Assembly (NCBI GenBank): GCA_014529385.2
Contig: CM043952.1
Span: 154,703,557 to 154,767,556 of the forward strand
Direction of reading: 5' to 3'
Length of the DNA: 64,000 nt
Origin: Adiantum capillus-veneris
Lineage: Eukaryota; Streptophyta; Polypodiopsida; Polypodiales; Pteridaceae
Below, piece after piece: positions 1 through 13,865 of this stretch. A program made the position numbers and the translations under genes. The notes beneath the pieces were generated by a model that saw only the letters and a program-made list of their open reading frames with translations, had not been told where the DNA came from and did no database searches. The stretch's first letter is position 1. Every line of letters begins with the position of its first letter.

Positions 1-28
1 TAGTTCATGGTGGCTGTGTGTTCACTAC

Positions 29-930
29 TTACTCAGCTCTTCCTTGTGTTTGAGTTTCTTGTTGTTTTCTGAGATGCTCACCTTTCCATGTGTCACTGGT
101 GACTAATATATTGAGTTTTTCTTTCAACAATTGAAGCAAGTCCATTGTTCTTCTTTTCTTGCTAGTATCTGTGTCATTGTGGTCTAATGGTCGTTTGAGA
201 CTAGAGTGCACTTGTGCTTTACCTTTGTCAGTAGAATATTGTACTACTATTGCAAGGGATATCTCTGCTATCGTCTTTTTTGTCCCACCAGTTATAGTCT
301 CCTCATAAGAATCTACTGTGATTTTTGTGATGTGGACTTTAGTTACCTTATCCCAGATATCTTGTACATGTGTTGGAATGGGTGTTGAATCCGCCCAATA
401 AAGAAATTTCCATACATACCAAGCTTTAATTTTTTTTTGGATTTGTCTTTGGCTGTTTGTTGCACCACATCCGCATATAAAAAATGACTGAGGTTGATAC
501 TGGCTTTTGAATCTTGTATCTTTTCTAGGAGCATGTCAAATAGTTTTTGACCCAGATATGTAGGATTGTTCTTAAAACTAATTTTTTTAGGTACAAATCA
601 AAACGTTGTAGCACAGTCAAGTGCGCCTACTATTGGAATTCCTTGGGCCCTATCCTTCCTTTCATTTCTTGCTTAGTTAGCTTCTTTGAGAAATTTGTTG
701 ACTTCATCATCAGAAGCAGGCATCGATTGCTGGGCATCTGGAAGTTTGAAAACATGGGCTACCTTTCTTGGCGTGATGTCTAGTGTTCAACCATTCACCT
801 TGGTTTTGCCCTTGTATTCTTTGTAGGTGGAAAGTATTTGTTGGGTAATGCTTGCATCAAAAGGAAGTGTTGCTGCTTTTGCTAACCCATGGGTCGACAA
901 CATGGCATAACTCTATTTTTGTACCAAAGT
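29..930 (-). pseudogene. unidentified degenerate coding relic
   Basis: Read on the minus strand, this stretch gives protein-like segments broken by stops and at least one frame change. They include a piece around 715-800 with the motif ITPRKVAHVFKLP, a following segment around 343-534 (ends HMYKISGIR) and a basic segment at 29-211. The composition (an ITPRK..HVFKLP-like core followed by a helical stretch) recalls plant transposon-associated domains, but I do not recognise a family with confidence. No start, splice sites or repeat borders are visible. It is most likely a decayed transposon protein. It could be chance reading of AT-rich DNA, although the coherence over about 500 bp argues against that. 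Confidence 0.25.
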
Positions 931-2773
931 CTTATTATTTGAGAGCTATTAAATGTTGTGGATTATGGTTAAAAACATTGTTTGTACTGAGTAGCTATTC
1001 TAGTTGCAGAAGACGGGGTGTGATGTCATTTCTAGATTGTAAATAAAAATCCATTGACCATTGAACTCTATTTTGGTTTAACCTATGGTAGCCTTAGTAT
1101 ATAAGGTACCTCGGTCAGTTGGTAAAGAGAACTTTGTCATAATCAAAGTTTTGAGATGTCGTCAACTGTGTGTGAGAGAGAAAGTGTGAGCTTTATCTTG
1201 ACACTACTTCTTGGTCGCTCATTCCATTGGAAATTTGACTGCACATTTGTGATAGGCTCAAAGAGAGCTATGCAAGAACTCCAAGTATTCCTTGTGAAAT
1301 GGATCATGCACACTAACGCATCTACGAGCTATTTGTGGTCGATAGTGTAGCAAACAATGTCTGTTTTTTGTGTGCAAGTAGTCGTTATAATCATGGCGAC
1401 ATAAGCTACACATAGGTACTCATAGATTTTAGTTTTGGGCACTTTCAGAATTCTTATTTGTCTTCATGTTTTTCGCATATGAGTTTGGAGTGAGGGTTTT
1501 GAGATTAGAGGCTTTGGAACAGTTGCATCCCAGTGAGGGGATGGTGTTCCTTAAGTTTCATACGATTTGGTATGGTTTGGTGAGTTTTCTTCCGTTTGTG
1601 TGTATGTGGGTTGGGTGGTGTAGTTAAGAGCAGCGATATTCTTGATTTTGGTTTTCAAGTGTTGTATGTGTGGAATAGTCTCAGCCTGACAAGCTAGAGA
1701 GATTGCCTTCATGCGTCTATCGTGTCATCTGTGTCTTCAATTGACATTTTGCTGATCTAGGTAGTGTTGCATGCACTTTATAGGTGGTGTGGTTTGCTCC
1801 CACAATATTGGCACCATTGAGAGGGACACAAGGACTTGAGTAAGTAATCCTACGAACACTTGTGTGATGGTTTTTTGCTTTAGTTTCAACTAAAGAAAGC
1901 AGTTTTCTTAAGTGGATCCGGAAGAGGATATTCCGAGATCAAGTGGATAGCCATAAAGTGTGTGTCTTATCGAGGGCCTGTGAATAAATAGATTTAGCTA
2001 GGATTTGTAGTATTAGTTGTAGATTAGAGTAGTTGTTGATGGTCAAGTGATTGGTGAGGTGATAAAGGTGTTTTCTAGTCCGTGTTTGGTAGTCACGCAT
2101 TTTTCTACTAATAGAGGCAAAACCCCATAAGATATTGTCAAGGAATAGCTTTATGTAAGTGATCTGATTCGAATCTAGAGCTATTCATCATTGGTTTGTT
2201 TACTAAAGTGCTTGTTTGCATTTAAAATAATGGAAAATTTTGATTTTGAGGGTAAAAATGCAATAAACAGGTTTCTATTGACATACTTTCATGATTTATT
2301 GATGTTGTGCATATAAGAGGGCAACTTGTATGAAGAAAAAGTGAAATTATGCAAACTTGGATATTCTACACGTATGATATCTCAAGAGGTATTTAGAGAC
2401 CAAATTTGACAAATCTGACTGTGCTAGAGTGTTCAAAAGGGGTTTTTTACCCTCAGTACACCTTGAGAGTAGAGTTTTGACCCACCCGTGGTACTCAAAA
2501 GACAAAAGATGGAGTGTCAATGAAAAATGAGAAACTTGTGATTCTGAGCATATTTTTGCATGAATATTGGTAAACGTGGTTAAAAACTAGTGTTGGAGAC
2601 TTGGGGATGCTTTTGGTTAAAGTTTGGCACAAAATCCATCAGCAAACATTATACACATATGATGTCTTAAGGGTAATTTTGACAGCAAAATTGAATTTTT
2701 TAATTTATACCCCTATTTTGCATATTGTAATGAGCGCATACACCAAATTTTATTTCATTTAGGCATGTAGATT
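931..2773. other. no gene recognised
   Basis: AT-rich, stop-rich DNA with no ORF above 65 codons that makes sense and no visible repeat border. One short tRNA-like stretch near 1105-1155 is treated as a finding. I see nothing else I can support. Confidence 0.5.
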
Positions 2774-3034
2774 GAGAGGTACCCCTCCCTTGAGATCTGT
2801 GCACAAAATATTACACCTTTATACAATTTTTAATATACATAAGAGTTGCAGAAATGTTTGCATAGGGGAGGAGTTATCAGCACCTCACCAAGCATGGAGT
2901 TTAGGCCATGAGCCGGACTGCATCCAGAGGCACCTAGCCACTAGTGCTACCCATGAATGGGTTTTATGAATAAAAGCATACTCAAGAATAATATAATATC
3001 GTGGAGGGTGAATATATATGTACACCGCCTTGCG

Positions 3035-3100
<66 letters not shown>

Positions 3101-4305
3101 TGGAGGGTGACATAGAGTGCACAGAGACATGAGAGAATGAAAAAATAATAATTTTAAATGCCCCATCTAAATGAAACAGGCAACCATATATTAATGCAAT
3201 GACAAAAATCTAGGATACCATAACATCAAAAAGTTTATGACAAAATAACTAGCAGAGCACCACACCCTATGTAGGGATCTACCAATCCACCCATCCACTT
3301 CCGCTGTACTAGGGACAAAGAGAATTTCACTTTGCAGAGAGGGAGCCAAAACACCTCCAACTTACCTGAGCAAGACATAAGCGGAGGCCGTTTCGCCTCC
3401 CTCCATGCACCCAAGCTTTGAAAGGATCCCAAGTACCAGTAGGTGGTAGGGTATCAATACCAACCATACCAGTTTAGGCTCTACGCCTCTTTGATGCCTA
3501 GCATCAGGTGTTTAGGCAAAGCCAAGGAAAAATCCTGATGCGTTAGCCATGTAAGTCATTCAACCCTCAATGCACTAACTGTGTAGATGAGCGTAACTAA
3601 AAGAAGAAGACCTAGGCAACACCCCCGATCCAGCAAAGCCCTAGGTCAATGACCCTTTTGTCTAAGGCTAAGCGATGCATGTGATCCTAGTCTTGTAGCA
3701 AGGTTGCCTTGAGAAACATAACACATGAGTCCAATCACAATAGCACCTTCCATATGCACAAATAATCTTTTCTAAGAAATTAGACTGTACATGGTCTCTA
3801 CCCTTACACGTCAACCATAAACCATTTAGATCACTTTATGATCTGATTCCAAAACAATAAACCATAATCCAATCACATCACACAGGTGAGCACTCCACCC
3901 AACTTGCATGAGGCACAACTAATCCTACATAACCACTTTAGAACATAACATGGTTGAAATGTTTTTGGTAGTGTAACCATATCCATGTGGGAATATCAAC
4001 CCTTAGCCACAAATCATATCCACACAAGCCAACTCCCACACTTGGAGTTTGACATATCCATTGTAGTCAATCAAATTCCACACACATATGACTCTTAATC
4101 ATGAGTATTTTATTCATAAAATAAGTCCGACCTGCAATTAAACATGATATAGAAATCCAACTTTGACAACATCCAACCATGCAAAGTTGATGAAACATAT
4201 GTACACTTCACCCCTCTAGCACATAGAGCTAGTTTTGACCTAGAAAGGTGGAAAGAAATCATACCCATGTACATGAGAACTCCACATCAACCCATAAGGT
4301 TCCAT
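2774..4305. repeat. dispersed repeat family R1, copy 1
   Basis: About 1.5 kb that matches 6527-6794 plus 8333-9545 in the same orientation. It starts with a shared GAGAGRTACCCCTCC and ends near a shared AACCCATAAGGTT. It carries a GA tract at 3038-3097 in the place where copy 2 has a 1.5-kb insertion. There is no coding potential in any frame. Neither terminal inverted repeats nor target duplications were found, so the class is unknown; an LTR, an untranslated part of a larger element, or a segmental duplication are all possible. Confidence 0.75.
3038..3097. repeat. (GA)n microsatellite
   Basis: About 30 uninterrupted GA units inside repeat R1 copy 1. Confidence 0.98.
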
Positions 4306-5990
4306 ACATCATATGATAACATTCCATCACAATAAACATGATACAAAAAAGCTCTGACCTTTAGGGCAACCATAAACCATAACTTCACACATATGCAAAT
4401 AACAACTTTTTGCCATTTTTTGGGAGCATGCATAACATGCAAATGAAAGTATTTGACCTAAAACCAATGCATCAAGCTCAAATCCACAATAACATCACTT
4501 TACCCATATGATACTCACACAACAAATAATTACCCAAAAAGAAAGCCACTTTAATCATATCTGTCTATGCCCGGTTCGAATTGGCTAACCATATACCCTC
4601 ACATAAGTTTATGGGCATCTAATAACTAAAATCAACTTATCAAAACAAACCATAAATCATACATAAGCGGCTCGATTAACTCCCAACGTCATATTGTACT
4701 CCCCCTAGGTAGCACCCCTACACGCGTATGTAAAACAGGTTATGGAATGATTAGTAACTTGCTGGGCCAAAGGTGATAACAGAGACCTAAATACATTGGT
4801 CATCAAGTTTAGTAAAGATTTTCAATTGGTTAAGTGGGTTTTGCCATCCGTTGAATCTATATGGTGGTTCTTCAAGGATCTTGAAGTCCAAAAATTTTGA
4901 CTTGTGCAGTGGGCAAAAAGATGTTTTTTGACCATATATTTTATCTTGTGCATGAATTTCAGATGATACCAAGAGATAAAATGTCCTAACTGATGTGTTG
5001 TATCTTTGGTTTTAAATGTTCGGGCTGATTCATAATGGTTTGTGAGTTATGACCAAAACAATGTTCCTACCACTTCTATGACGTGAAACGAAAAGAGCTT
5101 TTTACGCACGCACGTGATCATAAACACATCGTGTGCATAAGTCACCTCGTTAAACATGATGAAATAATCATGGGGTAACTTCATACATGCTCGATAAATC
5201 CATACATGCACTCATATATGGAAAAACAATCATCGGGTAACTTCTCAAAAAAAGGACATAGAGAGAGAGAGAGAGAGAGAGATGATGATGGCTATGGAGT
5301 TTAGAGCTTCTCACCATGCTTCAGAATTGATTAAGGACTCTCTAAAGGCTTCTTGCCTTGTGGCAAGAGAGCTACGTAGAGGTATTCACCATGAGAGCTG
5401 TTGGAAAGCACATACACCGTGACACGAGAGAGGATATAGTAAGCAAGTAGAGAGAAAATATCCTTCTTCTTCTTCTTCTTCCCATGTATGAGAGAGAAGA
5501 GCTTATATGGATATGGTGATGAAGAGCTTGCACCACTATGTATGATAGTTACATATAGTCTTGTGGTAGTAGATGCAACAGACGGCATGAAAAAGGTACC
5601 ACTGCAGGGGAATTTATAGGCACTGGGCAAGCTGGATCAATGACTCCCAAGCAGAAAACTAGCGCTAGTTTTTGGGCTAGGAATAGCTGCAGGTTTTTAT
5701 GAACTTTGCTAAAAACATGCCTTTGCTTTTGGTGGTCAACTCTCCCACTTACCATCCAATTTTTATAGTAAAATTGATCAATTGAATAGTATCTGACCAA
5801 CTAATAGAACCTTGACTAGACTATGCCTAACCGTGTTATCTCAACAAAATTATGGCTTTCCACTCTGCCCTGGCCTATATACGATACTGCTTTTTATAAA
5901 AATAATTCCCGGAAAAATTCTATTTAGTCCCTTTTTTCTCCGGGTGATCATTTCTAAATCTGACGGAGATAAAAATTAATATTTTTATGC
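4306..5990. other. no gene recognised
   Basis: Non-coding, moderately AT-rich DNA. It holds a GA tract at 5261-5282 and a short CTT run near 5463-5480. Small minus-strand ORFs at 5331-5800 have no family resemblance and look like chance. Confidence 0.5.
5261..5282. repeat. (GA)n microsatellite
   Basis: Eleven GA units followed by GATGATGATGG. Confidence 0.95.
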
Positions 5991-6350
5991 TTAGGTCATC
6001 CTAAAAAGCACATTGCTTTTCAACAGTGCCAAAAAGCACAAAAAGCTAAAAATAGCATAAAAAGCAAAAAAGCTAATTTTTGAAAAATTGAACTCCGAGT
6101 TCTCCTTGTCCACTGGAATAAGAAAGCGGACTCGCTTTTCACTAAAAAGCACTAAAAATCATGAAAAGCTAAAAATAGAGTAAAAAACACTGGAAAAGCA
6201 GATTTTTACAAAATTGAACCATAGCTTCCTCGGAACATGTAGATTAAGGATTGACCCTTCTTTTTGCAAAAAAGCAATTATAAGCATGGAAAAGATAACA
6301 ATAGCAGATTTTCTCAAAACTGAACCAGATTTTCTCAAAACTGAACCAAG
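5990..6350. repeat. degenerate tandem repeat, about 115-bp period
   Basis: Three imperfect units share the order AAAAAGCAC, AAAAGCTAAAAATAG, AAAAAGCA, then TTTTTNAAAATTGAAC. A shorter exact repeat of AGATTTTCTCAAAACTGAACC-type sequence closes the array at 6308-6346. No coding potential. Confidence 0.6.
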
Positions 6351-6526
6351 CGTCCGTCTGACCTATTAGAACATGGAAATGACCTTGCTTTTTACTTTAG
6401 AACCTTACAATGGTGTCAATCAATCATCTTAAGTCAAAATTTTACAAAATAGATTTTAAAAGCTATTTTTCTTATGTTCGAAAGAGACCCAAATTTTGGT
6501 GATCTTACATCGCTCTTCTACCAGGT

Positions 6527-6792
6527 GAGAGATACCCCTCCTCGAGGGTTTGTGCACAAAATATAAAATTCATACCTTATACAATTTTCAATATACATCA
6601 AAGGTGCAGAAGCGTTTGCATAGGGGAGGAGTTATCCGCGTTCGACCAAGCATGGAGTTTAGGCCATGAACCGGACTGCATCCAAAGGCACCTAGAAACT
6701 AGTGCTACCATTGAATGGATAGTATGAATGGAAGCGTACTCAAGAATAATATAACATTGTGGCGGGTGAATATATGTGTACACTGCATTGCG

Positions 6793-6794
<2 letters not shown>
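6527..6794. repeat. repeat R1, copy 2, left part
   Basis: Matches 2774-3037 of copy 1 through to the start of the GA tract, with roughly 85% identity by eye. The rest of copy 2 resumes at about 8333, on the far side of the LINE-derived insertion. Confidence 0.75.

Positions 6795-6878
<84 letters not shown>
6795..6878. repeat. (GA)42 microsatellite at LINE 3' junction
   Basis: Uninterrupted GA units, directly abutting the 3' end of the LINE ORF1 element, which is on the minus strand. Confidence 0.98.
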
Positions 6879-6881
<3 letters not shown>

Positions 6882-8271
6882 ATTTATTCTCCACGGAGGT
6901 CAGATATGACCTATGGGACCAAAGCAAAAACGATACAACGATACCTTTTCGGGCGAAGGTATAAGATACATATCAGTTAAGGTCTGAGGGGCCATCAATA
7001 GGGTAAAAGATGGAAAAGAAAAACACAACTAGAACTAAAACTAAGGAGGGTTAAGGGATGGAGTGTCGGTTTGGGAGTCCAAAACTCTTGAATGATCGCT
7101 TTACCATCTTGATAGACCGCCCATTTACCTTGTTTGCGAGCTTCATGTACCTTCTTGAGCTCATTTGCTTTGAGTTTCAGCTGGTTGGTAGTCAATTCCT
7201 CTGCTATCCAGAACTTGGTTCCCTTCAGGAGGCGAGATTGTCGCAATAGCTGCATCCGCTCCTCCTTTGTCTTGAAGGTGATGACGCAGTGCTCAGGTGG
7301 CACTCGTCTATTTGTGTCGTTGATCCAAGAGACTGTGTTGGGCTCGATGCTAATTGATTAGAGGATGTCGTTGAGCTTGTCGATCGCATCCTCTAGCGTG
7401 TCCTCGTCGGTACACCAAGGTGATGGAAGTCCACCAATTCTCACTTTGAGACTGAGAGATTCTCGTAATTTGCATTCTTGAAAGGCCGCCTGTATTTCGG
7501 TGTCAATCTTCTTTGAGATTTCATGTGTTACCTTGTGGATTTTCTCTTGAGCAATTGTGACTTCGGTGAGAGAGGCTTCAACCTCGGTTTCCTTTGTGAG
7601 CATGGATTGACTCCCTGTTTCTTGCAAGCTCTCGAGCTTGCGTACTCGTTGTTTGAGAGTTGCGTTCTCCTCTATGAGGACTTGGACCTGAGCCTCGAGG
7701 GTAGAGATTCTTGTTTCTTGGCGAGCAAAGGGATCCTTTCGGGGGACGATAGCTGCAACAAGGAAACTCCGTGGGCGAGATGCCGGCGTGTCAAAGGTGG
7801 TCATATCGTCTACAAGTTGTGTGGCTGAAGCTCGTTGAGTTTGGGTTGAGACCTTGGGCACCATGGCACTCTCTCTGGGGCAGTCGGAGTTTTGACTGTG
7901 GGATCGCCCTCTGCGAGACATCAATGCCCTTCACTGTGGGACTCGGTCCAAATCTCTCACTTAGGAGAAACGCTGAGCAAATCTCGCCTTCAGTGTGGTC
8001 AGGGGTATGACGGGCAGATTCAACACGTCCGTCAGATGGCACAGGTGTCTCAGGTCGGCGCAGGTGCAGGCCTCGCTCGACGTGTCAAATGTTGTGGGTC
8101 GACAGGCCGCAGGTTCGACAGGTTGGATGTTGCAGGAGCCGCGGGTCGGCAATAGCCTTAGCCTAGTGTGCTTGGCAATGGGAGGCAGGGCTATAGCTTA
8201 ACCCCCCCAGCCAAGCGCTGCCCTGCAGCCTGGTGGGGAGTACGATACACAGAGAAGAGGCTAGGACAAAG
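6879..8271 (-). mobile_element. ORF1-only LINE-derived element, copy 1
   Basis: This segment is absent from repeat R1 copy 1 and interrupts copy 2, so it is an insertion. It holds an L1-type ORF1 on the minus strand and about 110 bp of 3' sequence, and then runs straight into a GA tract. The other end runs into a CT tract (8272-8322). The 3' tail contains a short hairpin (GGTCAGATATGACC at 6898-6911). The same tail, hairpin and GA junction recur at 32190-32290, so this 3' end is a property of the family. No endonuclease or reverse transcriptase ORF follows ORF1. Confidence 0.6.
6995..7924 (-). pseudogene. LINE ORF1p-like nucleic-acid chaperone, one in-frame stop
   Basis: A reading frame of about 310 codons interrupted by a single TAA at 7358-7360; the two ORFs on either side are in the same frame. 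The N-terminus is basic and Ser/Arg-rich. A coiled coil follows at residues ~75-110 (heptads around ISTLEAQVQVLIEENATLKQ), then a long helical stretch, then an RRM-like domain with core LKVRIGGLPSP and a C-terminal domain with CVITFKTKEERMQLLRQ and KGTKFWIAEELT. This order (coiled coil, RRM, CTD) is that of L1-type ORF1p, which binds element RNA in the RNP. The CTD pattern (KGTK.WIAEELT..Q...R) is the strongest support. The stop may be CAA to TAA decay. Family assignment is by pattern, not by search. Confidence 0.55.
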
Positions 8272-8273
8272 TC

Positions 8274-8322
<49 letters not shown>
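8272..8322. repeat. (CT)n microsatellite
   Basis: CT units with one G interruption near 8281, at the 5' side of the LINE insertion. It is inverted in strand relative to the GA tract on the other side. Confidence 0.95.
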
Positions 8323-8325
<3 letters not shown>

Positions 8326-8332
8326 CGACTCT

Positions 8333-9545
8333 CGGTATACCATAACATGAAAAAGTTTATGACAAAATAACTTGTAGAGCACCTCACCTTATGTAGGGAT
8401 CAAGTGGTCCACCAATCCGCTTCCGCTCTACTACGGAAAAAGATAATTTCACTTCTCTTGAGAGAGAGCCAGAACACCTCCAACTTACCTGAGCTAGACA
8501 TAAGCTGAGGCCGCCTCGCCTCCCTCCATGCACCCAAGCTCTCAAAGGATCCCAAGTACCAGTAGGTGGTAGGGTATCAACACCAACCATACCAGCTTAG
8601 GCGCCACGCCTCTTTGATGCCCACCTCGAGTGTTTAGGCAAAGCCAAAGTAAAATCCCCAATGAGTTAGCCATATAGGTCATTCAACCCTTGACGCACTA
8701 ACCGTGTAGATGAGCCTAACAAAAAAAAAGAAGACCTAGGCCAAACCCATGATCAAGAAAATCCCTAGGTCAACGAACCTTTTGTCTAAGGCTAAGCGAT
8801 GTAGGTGATCCTAGTTTTGTAGTGACATTTCCATGAGAAACATAACACGTGAGTCCAATCACAATAGCACCTTCCATATGCACAAATAATCTTTTCCAAG
8901 CAGTTGGACTATACAGGGTCTCTACCCTTACACGTCAACCACCCATAAACCGTCCAGATCAATTCATGGTCTAAATACAAAACCGTAAACCATCCATATC
9001 CCTTCATGATTTCCAAAACCATAAACCATAATCTAATCAAATCACACCCGTGAGCACTCCACCCAACTTGGGTGAGGCACAACTAATCATGCATAACCAC
9101 TTTAGAACATTACATGGTTGCAAAAATTTTGGCAGCATTCCGGCACCGTAACCATACCTACAAAAAAACTAAGAGCAACACCGGCTTCCAGCATAAATCA
9201 TAACCATAATCCATGTGGGAATATCAGTCGTTAGCCACAAATCATATCCACACAAACCAACTCCCACACTTGGAGTTTGACATATCCACTATAGTCAATC
9301 AAAGTCCACACACATATGAATCTTAAGACATGAGCCTTTTATGCATAAAATAAGGTCGGCGACCAACAACTAAACGTGATATGAAAATCCAGTTTTGACA
9401 ACATCCAACCATGCAAAGTTGATGAAACATATTTGCACTTCACCCCTCTAGTACATAGGGCTAGTTTTAACCTAGAAAGGTGGAAAGCAATCATACGCTT
9501 GCACTTGATGCATCCACACCAACCCATAAGGTTCTGTGTAATTGA
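8333..9545. repeat. repeat R1, copy 2, right part
   Basis: Aligns with 3213-4305 of copy 1, beginning at GGTATACCATAACATG and ending at AACCCATAAGGTT. About 115 bp that follow the GA tract in copy 1 (3098-3212) are missing here. There are several small indels, including about 100 bp of extra repetitive AACCATAAACC-like text near 8940-9220. Confidence 0.7.
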
Positions 9546-11904
<2,359 letters not shown>

Positions 11905-12195
11905 CTTTTAGGAGCATTTAGTTTCTTGTAATCTACACACACTCTATGTTTCCCATTTTTCTTTGGCACCACTATGATAGGAAATAGCCAGTCGCTACTA
12001 TCTACCTTGGTGATGAACCCTGCTTTTAGAAGATTTTCGATCTCTTCTTTTCCCTTCTTGGGCTAATTTGCGCTCATCCTGTAGTGTTGAAATTTGATTG
12101 GTCTAGCATCTGGCTGTAATGGGGTTTGATGTTGACATACATGTGGATCTACACCTTTCAAGTTCGCATGTTCCCAAGATAACACATATTTGTAA
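11905..12195 (-). pseudogene. gypsy reverse transcriptase, N-terminal piece
   Basis: The minus strand reads NLKGVDPHVCQHQTPL, an in-frame stop, then EEIENLLKAGFITKV, VVPKKNGKHRVCVDY and KLNA. These are the fingers of a Ty3-type RT: the LL.AGFI motif, VPKKNGK.R.CVDY and LN. The frame ends at about 11905, before the first catalytic Asp, because the DNA to the left is unrelated. No function is possible. Confidence 0.75.
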
Positions 12196-12839
12196 ATTTT
12201 TAATTGTTCTTTTGCCTTCTTTTAAATCCGTGGTTTTAGATGTTTATTGATTTTGATCATTTTGGGTTTTTGCCCTCGAACTGAGATTCCATTCCTCTAG
12301 TTCTTGATCATCTGGTAGCAACCAGTTTGGTCCCCCTCCTTTGCATTTCATCATTGATTTAGCCTCCTTATTGGTCTGAATACCTACAATATAATATTTG
12401 AAAAGGATTACTTATTTCTAACACTTCCTGTTTGCCCATCCATTGCTTCAGCCATATTGCCTTCCTTATGAGTTTTTGAATTGATTTCTTTTCTTTTGAA
12501 CTCCAGCCCTTCAGATTCCATATCCCTTGCTGCTCTTCCATCAATATGCACTGGTCGTTCCATGATGTTTAATTCAGTAAATTGCTTAAGGTATTGTTGT
12601 GTTTTCCTCTCTGCCTGTCCCTTATCCATCAAAATTGCGTCGAGATTAATCTTCATTAGTGGAAAAATATTTATATAAGTCATCATTTGTTCAATCTTTT
12701 TGGTTCTATACTTTTTATACAGCTCCTCTAGTCGCAACGCCTTCTTCTAGCTTTTGGTGTTATCTTTTTTAATCTAAATTCTCCTATTGATTCCTTCAAT
12801 ACTCAAAGTTTTGGGGTAATCATGAATAGTGCCAGCAAT

Positions 12840-13058
12840 TCAGAGCCAAGGTCTGCCCAATAGCATTCCATAGGCTCCTTGCACATCCAATACCAAAAAA
12901 TTGGTTTCGAATTTCTCTCTTCCTACTCTGATTTGCATGTTTTCTATTAGCCCAGTAGCTTGAACTACTCTATGGTCAGTCATTATTACTCTAAATGGAG
13001 CTGGTTTCATTTTTGTGACTCCTAGCTTCTCTCTTAGATGCTCTCCCAGAATGTTCAC
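12840..13058 (-). pseudogene. gypsy retropepsin domain
   Basis: A 72-codon stretch with MNILGEHLREKLG, the loop TGLIENMQIRVG and the C-terminal signature YGMLLGRPWL, which is diagnostic for plant gypsy protease (LLGRPWL). The catalytic DSGA motif should lie just upstream (about 13060-13110). The frame is broken there, so the catalytic Asp is not visible in a clean context. In a working element it would cut the Gag-Pol polyprotein. Confidence 0.75.
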
Positions 13059-13640
13059 TCCAGCTCGTCCGTGAAAAATGACACCTAAAAATGGTTCCCA
13101 TTAATTCCTTAGTTTGTAGTCAATTTAGATTACTAAAACCTCATTGTTGCAAACCGCCGCCAAATCTACTACTCTGGATTCTGCTTCCACCTTCCTTCTT
13201 TGGTTGATGAATTTTGCAGCTGCTGGTAATGACCTCCTACCTAATTTTTGGATTATGTCACAAACCTTGATGTACACCTCGTCTTGCTCATTACGAAAGC
13301 TGTTGTCTAAATCGGCTGCTTTTGTATCTTCATTGTGCCATGTTACTTTTGGATCTATTTAATTTTTCCTTTGATATGATCCCTTTTTTTGGCTTTCTCT
13401 TATATCCTTTATTCTGGATTTAATCAGGTTTGTTCTAACCTGTTGAACTTCATTGGCTAGTCTTGTTATTGCATCTATCACCGATTCTCCTGGTACTCAT
13501 GTTGCCTCGTCCTTTTGAGTTTTTGAAGATGAAGGCAATAGTTTTTGTATTGTTCTTGAATTAGAACTTTTTGGCTGCTCAGGCATCTTCTTTCCTAGAT
13601 TCTTAGTATTCTTTGTTACAAGTTGCCTTTGCTCCTGCCT

Positions 13641-13865
13641 TTATCCTTCTAGATAGCTCTTTTTTTTCCACTTCTTGGTTTCCATCATTCGTTCGTCTTC
13701 GTCTAGTAATTCTTCAATGATCACCCTTTTACTCCTAGTTACCACTCTTATTGGTACTGGGTCTGGTACCTTATGGTCTGGTGATTTTGGCTTTAAAGCT
13801 TTTGGACACTGAGCTGAGAAATGGCCATACTTGCCACACATATAACAATTCATGTTTCTCTTCAA
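13641..13865 (-). pseudogene. gag zinc knuckle (CCHC)
   Basis: A single knuckle, CYMCGKYGHFSAQC, fits C-x2-C-x4-H-x4-C exactly. It is followed by a Lys/Pro/Val-rich linker and an acidic stretch. This is the nucleocapsid part of Gag, which binds element RNA. It lies upstream of the protease piece in element order, as expected. Confidence 0.8.

Noticed and set aside
6598-6980. 109-codon Ser-Leu ORF and Arg-Glu shadows at the GA tract
   Set aside because: Low-complexity artefact beside the LINE insertion.
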